From contig OX337229.1 in NCBI GenBank assembly GCA_946965045.2, forward strand, positions 4,836,001-4,900,000: a stretch of 64,000 nt of DNA, given 5' to 3'. A program made the translations under genes and the position numbers. Under the pieces are notes generated by a model. The model searched no databases. It saw only the letters and a list, made by a program, of their open reading frames with translations, and had not been told where the DNA came from. The DNA is from Epithemia pelagica. Lineage: Eukaryota; Bacillariophyta; Bacillariophyceae; Surirellales; Surirellaceae. This document shows, in pieces, positions 9,846-18,788 of the stretch (position 1 is the first letter of the stretch; each line of letters opens with the position of its first letter).

Positions 9846-12128
9846 CTACACAATATACTTGGTTTCAGGATCTGGGGCCGCATCTTCGAGTGAACTGCTG
9901 TTCCGGAATTTACGGCCCTTTCGGTTGCGTCTGGGAGAAACTGCATCCGCATCATCTTCAATATCACCAGTTTGGAGGAGTGAAACTCGCACAATCTCTT
10001 CTCCTCGTGTAATTCGTCCACTAGGACCGCCCGTGACAAGGAAACTCTGCTGAAAGTACGTATCGACTACTCCCCATGTATCTTCTTCCACTTCTCCCGA
10101 AGGATCTGTTGTACAAATATTATATTCCGTCCGTGCTTGAATAGCAATACGAACTGCGGATGTCGTTTGGAGAGCCATGGCGGCAATACGCTCCTTCACG
10201 GATCCAATGTTGAGACCTAGACTCTTGGCGTGGGCCGCAGTGGCTTGTTCCGCCAGAGTCTTGCTGTCTCCGGGGCCCCACGGTTCTTCTTCCTCCCGAC
10301 TCGCCGACGATTTTCGTCTCATATAGAAACGACTCTGGGATTCTCCTCGGTTCGATCTGGCCTCGCGCTCCAACACATACAACCATTCCACGAGGCGACC
10401 TTCACTTTCTACCCGAAGAATGTGCTCCTTTCCATCCTTGGTGGCAATGGTCAGGACAAAATATGTCTCGGTACTACGTTTGCGCACAACGCTAATCGCA
10501 GCATCGGTCAAAAGAATGACTCCACGTAAACCGTGCGGGCGTGGCAATGCTCCATCGTAGTAACTCAAGGTCTTCTCGGACAAGACAAAAAAGTATCCTT
10601 TCCATGCACGTTGGAGTTTGGTCCGCTTCTTCATCCATCCTGTCTTGGACTTGACTCTTCCCTCTCCTTGCTGCTTCCCACTCGGCTTTTCTTCTGTGAC
10701 AAGAAGGGCAACAGGTTCGGCTTCTCTGGCACTAGGCGTCACGACGACAAGTTCCGAATTGTTGCAGAGCGTCGATATACAAAAGTACGAATCTCCACCA
10801 CTGCGTGTCCGATTACCGGCCAAAAGAATATCTCGTGCATACGCCAACGCTTGAGATTCCATCATATCCGACTGTCCATCCGTACTCTCTCGAGAAGCGC
10901 GGAGAATTGAATGCGCCACCGCGCCCACGATCGCTTCGGGTCCATGCGATTCGTTGCCATGCCAAACTGTACCATTGATCGAAACGGCATCGCGTTGTAG
11001 ATCACGCCAGAGCTGTTCTACAGACAGATCCACTCCCAATTCTTTAAAGGCTGTCGCCTGTGTGGCACCTCCCCCACCACCACTTCCATTGGGCCCTCCA
11101 GTACCCGCATCTCCGCCATTGGCCATACTGGATAGCAGCGTCTGTTTGGCAATCCATTTGATAGGTACGCGGATGGGGTTGTTTTCGAGTTCTCGAATCG
11201 CCGAAATGTATTCTTGTTTGGTGCCGGCTTGACGGAGGACGTTTTGAATTTTAAGGTACAATCTCAAGTCTTGCTTAAAGGGAGATCGCGGACTGACATG
11301 CCGTATGCGACCACGATGGTCCGTTCGATCATCGTCTGGAGCACCGGAGGTCGTAACGGACCCACCCACGGTTGCCGTGTGAATGGCCTTGAGCCAATTT
11401 TGCCGTTCTTCGCGACTCGCAGCCAGCCACAGTCGTTTGGTTCCACCGGCAGCGATTTCAATGATAGCTCCTCGAGGCGTAAATTTCAAGGCTTTTTTGT
11501 GCAACCGAACGGCTCGACAGGAACAATTGTGGGCCTGAAGCGGAATATTTTTGCGGAGAATCTCACCGTCGTTGATAGCATTTTCATAATAGGAGAACAT
11601 CCCTCGTCTAATTTCGACGTATTTGACTTTCCAAACACCGTTCATCAAGTGCGATGCCTTCTTCAACGGCCCTGATTTCAGTACCATTGGATCCATCATA
11701 CCAAGAGTGGGGGCACGAAGGTCTCGTTCTTTTAACAGTGTCAATGCAGCCCTCAAGAAGATTCTCTGTTCCATGGCAAACTGTAGGGCAGTTTGTTGTT
11801 GCGCGAAAGACTCCAACGGATCATCGTCTGTGTCCTTATCCAGAGCGTCTGGGAAGATAAAATTGGATACCGAGGGCGAATTCTGTGATTGATCCACAGT
11901 ATCGGACGAGTGAATCAAAAAGTTGGCTTCGCCATCACCTACAATTTCATGCAAACTTTGGCAGGAAGTCTCCGCTGCATGAGATTTTCCGGAAGTGTGA
12001 TGGTCCACTTCCGATTCATCCAGCACGGAGGTTGTTGTCGTGTCTCTCGAATCCTCGGAAGAAAGAGCATGGACCATCCGGATGTCTGGAGGTGACGAAG
12101 AAGCGACTGTGGGAAAGGCACAGTCCAT
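9846..12128 (-). CDS. Protein with two pleckstrin-homology domains
   Basis: A 760-residue ORF from ATG 12128. PH domain 1 (about 148-250) begins LKSGPLKKASHLMNGVWKVK and ends in the C-terminal helix Trp (REERQNWLKAIHTA). PH domain 2 (about 490-600) begins TGWMKKRTKLQRAWKGYFFV and ends GRLVEWLYVLEREA. Each has the strand pattern and the invariant C-terminal Trp. Between them is a 240-residue region with a Gly-rich linker and the conserved-looking LSVEQLWRDLQRDAVSINGT. The N-terminus is acidic and Ser-rich. No GEF or GAP domain is recognisable, so the likely role is phosphoinositide-dependent membrane recruitment or scaffolding. The 3' end lies 100 bp from the convergent MFS stop. Confidence 0.8.
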   Translation of the reverse strand: MDCAFPTVASSSPPDIRMVHALSSEDSRDTTTTSVLDESEVDHHTSGKSHAAETSCQSLHEIVGDGEANFLIHSSDTVDQSQNSPSVSNFIFPDALDKDTDDDPLESFAQQQTALQFAMEQRIFLRAALTLLKERDLRAPTLGMMDPMVLKSGPLKKASHLMNGVWKVKYVEIRRGMFSYYENAINDGEILRKNIPLQAHNCSCRAVRLHKKALKFTPRGAIIEIAAGGTKRLWLAASREERQNWLKAIHTATVGGSVTTSGAPDDDRTDHRGRIRHVSPRSPFKQDLRLYLKIQNVLRQAGTKQEYISAIRELENNPIRVPIKWIAKQTLLSSMANGGDAGTGGPNGSGGGGGATQATAFKELGVDLSVEQLWRDLQRDAVSINGTVWHGNESHGPEAIVGAVAHSILRASRESTDGQSDMMESQALAYARDILLAGNRTRSGGDSYFCISTLCNNSELVVVTPSAREAEPVALLVTEEKPSGKQQGEGRVKSKTGWMKKRTKLQRAWKGYFFVLSEKTLSYYDGALPRPHGLRGVILLTDAAISVVRKRSTETYFVLTIATKDGKEHILRVESEGRLVEWLYVLEREARSNRGESQSRFYMRRKSSASREEEEPWGPGDSKTLAEQATAAHAKSLGLNIGSVKERIAAMALQTTSAVRIAIQARTEYNICTTDPSGEVEEDTWGVVDTYFQQSFLVTGGPSGRITRGEEIVRVSLLQTGDIEDDADAVSPRRNRKGRKFRNSSSLEDAAPDPETKYIV

Positions 12129-12666
12129 GGCTTTCTCTCAATTCAGTATCTTGCCAAAAGCGAATCTCACGGGAACAAACCTAATTGAATTTCTAACTTG
12201 TGCTTGACAAGTGACAACGCTTCTCTAGTTCATGGTCAAGTGGAGAAAAAGAAAATGGGGGGGCCCCTACGAGGCGGGCGTCGGAATCAATGCCTCATCC
12301 AAACTTGAGAGGGGGGGGGCCAAATTATTCATCACTGACCACACACAGACACGGGCACGAGCGAGCGACGGTTACGCCCCATCTAAACATCTCTTTGACA
12401 TCTGATTTGAATAAAATTGCTTAAGTATCTTATCGCCAGCCAGATCAGAATGGCTGGCGATTTTTCAGTTGATGTCGGGATCACAAATCAATCCCAACAT
12501 CTCGCGTGAACGCAAAAATGAACACAGCAACAGAGAATCTCTAAATTGGAAGGTTCGATACGTTGTTGGAGTTCGCAAAGCACAACAACTTCTTTCAAGA
12601 AGAATCACTTTCTTTCCAATCGTACTAGGAAGACGTTGTCCATTGGTCAACCAACAGCAGAGGAAA
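12129..12666. promoter_or_regulatory. Divergent 5' region with poly-G runs
   Basis: Lies between the PH gene and the bZIP-like gene, which diverge. Two G homopolymers are visible (GGGGGGGCCCC at about 12258-12268; a longer G run at about 12311-12319). The plus frame is open from 12472 but reads like 5' UTR, so I start the regulator at the ATG at 12667. Confidence 0.4.
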
Positions 12667-13635
12667 ATGGCAGATACCCATCCATCTGAGCCACGAATGA
12701 AATACGTGGGTGTAGGATCGCTGCACAACAGCGAAGAAATCAAGACAGAGGAGAGTGCCGAGAAACTACAGCGAAAACGCGAAGCCGCAAGGATTCGACA
12801 GCAACGATGTCGAGCACGGAAACGAGCAGCGGCAGCCGCATTGGAGTCAAAACTGGACCCAAGAGGAAGAGGTCGACTCCATCACCCTCATCCATGCCAA
12901 GTGAGCGAGGGGCACCCCATACCACTACACGTACCTCGGTCGCATGACACATCACCCATTGCTATCAAGAGAGGACGATCATCCAAACTAATGGTACCAA
13001 CACCCACAGAAAATTGTCCACCTCGGCATGGAGGCATGATTCTTACGACTCCTGTCAATACATCCCATTCGCATTACCGAAAGCCGTTTTCTCCTGTGGA
13101 AAATACAACTCCTCTTCCTCTCCACAGAGGTCATTCTGCTCCACCACCTCCTCAAACCACAGGAGCTCCTCACCACCCGTACTACATGGCCCCGTGGTAT
13201 CATCACCACCACCCAGCTCATACAGGCCATTGGGCAATGCCTCCACCCAATCATCACCACCACCATCCTTATCCACACCCAATGAATGCCTACCCCATGC
13301 CCCATCCGATACCCCCATCGTCGTCCACTCACCATTCGAGTGCTTCGAGCACGGACAGTCCTGTCGAGAAGGAAGCCACTCCCCCTGTCGGTTCGCAATC
13401 TCACAACAGTATGGTGCCCCCAGTCACTGTGAGCTCCACGCCCAAAAGCAGTCCCCTTCATCATTCCTTTTTTCCATTTGCCTCGCCCTTGCTCCCGACT
13501 CCCACCAGCACGGATCGAGTGCTCCTAGGACTTGCACGCAATGTTTCGTCCCTACCTGCTACCACGCCAATAAAACCAAGCAAAGAACTCGAATTGGAAG
13601 TCAACAGATCATTTGGGAGTGATATTTCCACGTAA
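12667..13635 (+). CDS. Putative transcription factor with bZIP-like basic region
   Basis: The chosen start (AAAATGGC, 12667) gives a 322-residue protein; an in-frame ATG at 12472 would add 65 residues that look untranslated. Near residues 38-62 lies a strongly basic helix (KREAARIRQQRCRARKRAAA) with the spacing of a bZIP DNA-contact region. A leucine-zipper heptad does not follow: the text breaks at LESKLDPRGRGR into a Pro/His-rich tail with runs such as HHHHHP and PPPPQT. It may therefore bind DNA without a classical zipper, or the zipper may be lost. The low-complexity tail suggests an activation or phase-separating region. Confidence 0.6.
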   Translation: MADTHPSEPRMKYVGVGSLHNSEEIKTEESAEKLQRKREAARIRQQRCRARKRAAAAALESKLDPRGRGRLHHPHPCQVSEGHPIPLHVPRSHDTSPIAIKRGRSSKLMVPTPTENCPPRHGGMILTTPVNTSHSHYRKPFSPVENTTPLPLHRGHSAPPPPQTTGAPHHPYYMAPWYHHHHPAHTGHWAMPPPNHHHHHPYPHPMNAYPMPHPIPPSSSTHHSSASSTDSPVEKEATPPVGSQSHNSMVPPVTVSSTPKSSPLHHSFFPFASPLLPTPTSTDRVLLGLARNVSSLPATTPIKPSKELELEVNRSFGSDIST

Positions 13636-14063
13636 CCATCTGTGGGGAACACACACACATGTCCGAGTGAAACCATGAGAGTTTTTATACCAGGGGCACA
13701 AAAGTCTATCAAAAGTTCGAGTACAAGGGGAACCCCAGCGCAACATGATACTAGAATGTTCTGTGAGACTACGACTACAAGTATTAGATTTCTGTTTTTG
13801 ATGTACCTTAAACTCAGTGGATTGCTAGTCAATGGGCGTACTGCTTCCGACCGCATTTTATTTTCGTTCTCCAGTTTCCTTAACAGCGCAGTACGTGGTA
13901 ATCAAACAAGCACTCGGAAAGTCGAGGGATAATTATCTCTGAAACCCATACACAAGTTCATCTTCGCAAACTCTCGATCTAATTTAAAATTGCTTCTCTC
14001 TTTAGTTTAGGGAGAAGGAGTAGCTGCATCTATGTTACGACGGAGTTGAAGCACGATTTTTTC
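13636..14063. other. Intergenic, convergent 3' ends
   Basis: Lies between the plus-strand bZIP-like gene and the minus-strand ankyrin gene. I see no gene, only AT-rich sequence probably containing both 3' UTRs. Confidence 0.4.
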
Positions 14064-16417
14064 TTAAATCCACATGAGTTCATCTTCATTTCCGTTCGCA
14101 GCGTAAGAAACTTCAATCGCGGCACATTCTTGTAAGACATCCACTTGTCCATCCTTGTCATCGTGCTGCGATGAAGGGAGACCAAACCTGGAGTTGAGCT
14201 CAGCGGCTTCCGCGGCAAAAGCACCCGGGGTGCCAGATCCCTTTCGTCTGTGCCTCGCCAACACCTCTTCCTTCTTCAGTGTCAGGAGAGCCAAAACAGA
14301 TTTCCGGTTGCTATGGCGTAATCGCTTGCTGACATCGGACGGACGGCTGCCTTGATGATTTCGGCACATCACCGTTTCAGGATCAGCTGTCGCCAAGGCG
14401 TCCACAATCTCCAATTCGGTCCCCGAGAAGCACGCTGAGTGTAATGCCACGTTGCCAAGTTCGTCCGTAATGTGGCAAGCGCCTTGGTCCGCAGACAAGA
14501 GAGCCCTGATAACCTTTGTACTTGCATACCAGGTGCAAGCAATATGCAAAGGAAGAGCACCACCAGGCATTGTACGAGTCAAGACTCCAACAGGATGGGC
14601 TGCAATTAACGCTTGCACGACCTCAACTGGTGGTTGTCGCTCACATGCATAATGCAAAGGCGTGAACCCAGCTGAGGCCATAAAGCCACCACGAGTGGTC
14701 ACCTCAAGATCTAGCTCCGCCTGCAATGGATTGATCTCCAATCGCAGTAAAACAGCATCCCATTGCTCATTTTGGATGAGTTTGGACAGTGGAATATCGG
14801 GGTCGTCTCCGATTGGTTGACCGAGACTGTATGTCTTCGGAGAGAGATTCAGCTTGCTCAAGAACCCGTTGAGTTCCTGTTCAATCTTTTGGTCTGACCT
14901 GAATATCGATAAAGAAAAGCGCAAAAATGAGATTGGGTCCGTCGGTCGGTCGCGTTTCATGCTAAGCGAACAGACACTTACTCGTGACCATAATAACTAT
15001 TTCTCTCATCCAGTGTGGTATCTTCATGGGAACCAAGTGATTCATCAATATCAACAGTCGTAGGACCTCTGTTCCGTCTATTACGTCCGCCATCAGAATG
15101 CTCCAAGATATCTGATGGACGACTCCAGTAGCTGGGATGCTTTCGAAGAGCCCGAACCAAAGCTGCTTGATGTGGGCGACCATTTTCACCGGCCATACAG
15201 AGAGCCTCTTCCAATGGGGTTCTCTCCCATCGGTTTCTTCCGACTGTTGCATCAGGATAGCACTTGAGAAGCGAAATCGCAACATTGGGATGAGAAACAC
15301 CCCAGTGAGCGGCCAGATGCAACGGGAGGAATCCATCCTTGTTTCTATGACGAGCAGCAGATGGGTACGAAGTAATCAGAGTCGATATCACACGGGGCGT
15401 AGCCCTGCCGGCACATGCAGTGTGCAACGGCAATCTTCCTCCCTCACTGTCCATTCGGAGGCTTTTAGGATACGCATCAAGCAGGGCATTCATGACTTGT
15501 ACTGCCATTTCTTCTCGTTGCGCAGAAATCACTATAGAGTTTTTGACCGCGACGGACACGAGCTTCTTGCTAGGGTTTGAGTTGCTTCTTGTCAAAGGGG
15601 TGGACGACATCGCGTTCTGCATCATGGGACCACCAGTGTACGCCTCCTGAGCATGAATCTCGGACATATGTGTTTCCGTAGTGGCAGAGGTAGCATCAGA
15701 AGCTACCCGTCGAGAGATCATCGATGGTCGCGCAATACCAGATCCTGTGCGTGGAGTTCCGCTAGATGACGATTGGCCAAACGATCCTGAAGATCCCTGC
15801 GATTGAATAGGAGGACGTTCCATGCTTGATGAGGGTGAACGTCTATGTTTCAGCGAAGGAGGAGGGCCATCCTCTTTGGGTGCACAAGACGCGAACGCAG
15901 CTAGGTGAACCGGCAAACATCCGTGTCGAGTCTCACGCTGACCGGCTGCTTCAGGATATAGTCTGACAAGCAGCAAGATGAATTTGCAGATCTGAATGAA
16001 TGTATCCTCCGACGAGTGAACATCAGATTGCATAGGATAAGACCCCGCACTTCGCAACTTGAAGCATGCGTGATGAAGAGCAAGTCGCTTCGATCCGGAA
16101 AGCTTTGCTTTTCCAGTGGACGAGGAAATTTCCGTTTGAGATTTTGTTCGAATCGTGGCCCAAGTTTTGGAGTCTCTTGGATGGCGCTTTGCTCTGTCCA
16201 TGGCTTTCTCCCACTGGCCGAGTTCCATGAAGTAGAACAACGGCGGCAGTTCCTTGGAGGACCGTTTCGAAGGCCGATGGGTTGGGGAAGGAGAGGAGGA
16301 CGTGCTGTTCACAGGACTTTCAGTACTTTTTTCAGATCTGCTAAGGTCCGACCTACTCGACGTACTGCCCCCTTGCGGGTTGCCACCCGGCGACGGCGGT
16401 TGAATTGACAACATCAT
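14064..16417 (-). CDS. Ankyrin-repeat protein, two exons
   Basis: Exon 1 is 16417-14982 and exon 2 is 14898-14064, separated by an 83-bp intron (14981-14899, GTAAGTG...ATATTCAG). The junction keeps the frame (SYYGHE then SDQKIEQEL) and gives 756 residues. Exon 1 starts with a Ser-rich region (SSRSDLSRSEKSTESPVN) and holds ankyrin-type units such as GRLPLHTACAGR and GFLPLHLAAHWG. Exon 2 adds GFTPLHYACERQ, GALPLHIACTWY and GNVALHSACFSG. The repeats are of the degenerate xLPLHxA type common in large diatom ankyrin families. The N-terminal LPPLFYFMELGQWEKAMDRA resembles a first capping repeat. A protein-interaction scaffold is likely; no enzymatic domain is seen. Confidence 0.85.
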
Positions 16418-17146
16418 GACGGATGATGGGGAGAACCGTGACCTGAAGTGAAAATTGGTTCAATCCACCTCCCACCAAATGCGGCCTCCAGAAAATGAAG
16501 GTTCTCCGGTGCTTCCTAGTGATTGCCTTCTTCCAAGCGCTGCTCAATGAAGCAAAGCTCCAACGTATTCAACGCAGGACTACAACAAGAGCAACAACAA
16601 CTGAGCCACAATGGGTTCAGGCGTAAAACGGACTGCCTCGGGCACACCGATTTTGTGTGTGCGGGTTGCGGCGTTTGCTTTTGGCTGTTGTAGCGCAGGG
16701 CCACCCCAACCACGACTTGCGTACAACCCCGTTTCATTCAAGCTTCCGTAATGGGGAGGATTTTCCCGATAGCCAAACCCGAGATCGCATGACACGACCA
16801 CCTGGGAGTAGCCCCGTGGCTCTCAACCAGGACTGGCACGCACGCCGAGCTTACAAGAACCTTCCTTTGAAATGCTGCGCGCATTCAGTCGCCGGATTGT
16901 CGACAAACGAATGCGCAGGAAACACATGAACCAAACTATCGATGCTATGATGGATGATGGTACAAAAAGGGACGGTGAAAACTTAGAGTTGTCATTTGCA
17001 ACAATTGAGCTATTTGCGACGCCATCCTGCCTTAGCACCACACACGACATGATATCAAAGGAAACTCTTGCCGCACAGTATAATGGACTATCTCCTGTCA
17101 AAGATTGACAACGGTCCAAAATGGTTGTGGCTCCTCGAACACCTTG
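16418..17146 (+). other. Region upstream of the P-loop gene with a possible 5' exon
   Basis: No confident gene. An open frame from ATG 16872 to 17108 (78 codons, MLRAFSRRIVDKRMRR...) and another at 17068-17325 (IDNGPKWLWLLEHLDAAADD) both read naturally but lie in frames different from the Walker-A frame. They may be a 5' exon, or evidence of a frameshift in the P-loop gene. Confidence 0.35.
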
Positions 17147-18043
17147 ATGCGGCGGCCGATGATCGCAAGATATTTGGAACGATTCCTGCCCGGACGGAGG
17201 TTGTGGCTTGCCATGTTTCCGTTTCTGGCGTTGTATCGAACCGCTCTAGTTGGAAAGACCTATGTTTGCGCTGGAGTATCGGGATCTGGGAAAACCACGG
17301 CCGCTCATTACCTTCTTCATGGTGACTACAGTCTGCGATCGCAGAGGGGCCTGATGATTCGAGCACACGCGTACCCCAACTTGGAAGAGGATTTTGCCCA
17401 ATTTTTGGACGCCCAAGGCGCTGCTCCCTTACTTCACCTAATCTTGGTGAGGGCATTGACACCTAGAGATGGAAGGGAGCCGACTGTCCTGCCACGTGGA
17501 TTTGGATCTGCCATGGATCTAGTAACGTCGAAGTTCCGTTCGGCTATCAAAAGCTGCGGGGTCGTCTCTTTTGAGACAGATATGGTGCACATGAATCACG
17601 GGAGAGCCACGCGTATTAAAAATCGCCCCAACTGCACTGCCCTACCCGTCCTCATTATTGATGGACTCGTCAAGAGTGATGCCAACAAAAATTTCGTCAA
17701 CAAGCTGTACAACGAGGCCTTCTCGGCAGCGATAATGGTGTTGATTCTCGTCAAGGAGCCTGACTGGGCGACAGAAATCATCGGCATAAATGGTGGGGTT
17801 CACATTCTGCCGGTGGATGGGGTCATTTCCAATCCTCGGATATCCGTCGGATTGTCGTTCACTGACGCTCCCCTCTGGACCATGATGAGATGGAAAGTGG
17901 AAGACCTCAGGAACTTTGCCAATCTTGTCGGTATCCGCGGTGTGCAAATAAGAGAGGACATGACTCCTCAACAACTTTTAGATCTCCAGAATGATGCTAT
18001 CCGTGAGCAGGACGGTGACGGCAGTATTCTCTATGGAGTATGA
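17147..18043 (+). CDS. P-loop NTPase of unknown family
   Basis: From the first ATG of this frame the product is 298 residues. A Walker A motif GVSGSGKTT lies at residues 43-51, preceded by TYVCA as a beta strand, and a Walker B-like LPVLIIDGLVKSD follows about 120 residues later. The C-terminal half contains MRWKVEDLRNFANLVGI and a helical tail. The arrangement is that of STAND/AAA-like ATPases and recalls the RHS/Crinkler-type P-loop proteins that are abundant in stramenopile genomes, one of which is at 59.4 kb. I do not recognise a specific family. The true N-terminus is uncertain because two upstream frames also look coding. Confidence 0.5.
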   Translation: MRRPMIARYLERFLPGRRLWLAMFPFLALYRTALVGKTYVCAGVSGSGKTTAAHYLLHGDYSLRSQRGLMIRAHAYPNLEEDFAQFLDAQGAAPLLHLILVRALTPRDGREPTVLPRGFGSAMDLVTSKFRSAIKSCGVVSFETDMVHMNHGRATRIKNRPNCTALPVLIIDGLVKSDANKNFVNKLYNEAFSAAIMVLILVKEPDWATEIIGINGGVHILPVDGVISNPRISVGLSFTDAPLWTMMRWKVEDLRNFANLVGIRGVQIREDMTPQQLLDLQNDAIREQDGDGSILYGV

Positions 18044-18257
18044 TGAACCTTATGAGCCACCAATTGTTTCAAAAACCCAAACCAGATGGAGTTATAAAAA
18101 GAGAGATTCGTATAAGCTGGTCCTCCCTTCTGGTCATTGCTGGCTTGGGAATGCAAGTCTAAACAACGATTAACATAATTATTTTCATCGCAGCATTGAC
18201 TGCTATTATTTACTCTGTCATTCTTTCTGCCCGGGCAGTTCGGCAGCAAGTTATTTG

Positions 18258-18540
18258 TAACTACAATATGCGTATGAGGCTTGGTCTATCAATACGGCTT
18301 TGTAACTGCCTAGCCTGTCGTGTGACCTCCTGCATGAGACTCTCCGGAACAATAGACCAACCTTCTTCCGCCAACACCTTGACAATAAAGTCAAACTGAT
18401 CATTTTTCTTGGCGCGAGGGTCATCTTGTAACGGTCGAGGTTCAACAACTCACGCTGCAGCTCCAGGAAACACTTTTCCTTTTTCTTGCCTTGATCAAAC
18501 GAGTAGATGAACCGACCTAAACAGGTGGAAGCCAACCTCT
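18258..18540 (-). pseudogene. C-terminal gene fragment, frameshifted
   Basis: On the minus strand, one frame reads GKKKEKCFLELQRELLNLDR and then, one base out of phase, NDQFDFIVKVLAEEGWSIVP, ending SRIDRPSLIRIL at a TAG near 18258. The two halves look like one protein interrupted by a single-base indel near 18425. A sequence resembling a splice acceptor (CTGTTTAG) precedes the first half. I do not recognise the family, and no upstream exon is found before the transposon at 18680. Confidence 0.35.
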
Positions 18541-18706
18541 AACTGAGAAGCATGATGATTGGCAGACTAGCCCTTGCGTCGAGTAGTACAGCCATAATAG
18601 GGTCACGGAAAATGGGGAATCGAAATCCGACCAATTAGCGACCAGATGACTTCATCGAAGATATACGAGCAACGGGCACTGTTACCCAACAAATAGCCCC
18701 AAGAGA

Positions 18707-18769
18707 CATATTGACTCACGGGGTCAATATGCACTATACAAATTGACCCACCCTGGGGCGTTGGTCAAT
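18707..18769. repeat. Subterminal palindromes of the Ginger-type element
   Basis: CATATTGAC (18707-18715) and GTCAATATG (18723-18731) form a perfect 9-bp inverted repeat with a 7-nt spacer. A second pair, ATTGACC (18742) and GGTCAAT (18763), follows. CATATTGAC recurs at 33940 near the other end. They are candidate integrase-binding sites. Confidence 0.55.
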
Positions 18770-18788
18770 CCGTTCCCACAAATCACAA

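Noticed and set aside
12469-12666. Longer N-terminus for the bZIP-like gene
   Set aside because: It is open by chance. The added residues have no conserved feature and the context at 12667 is better.
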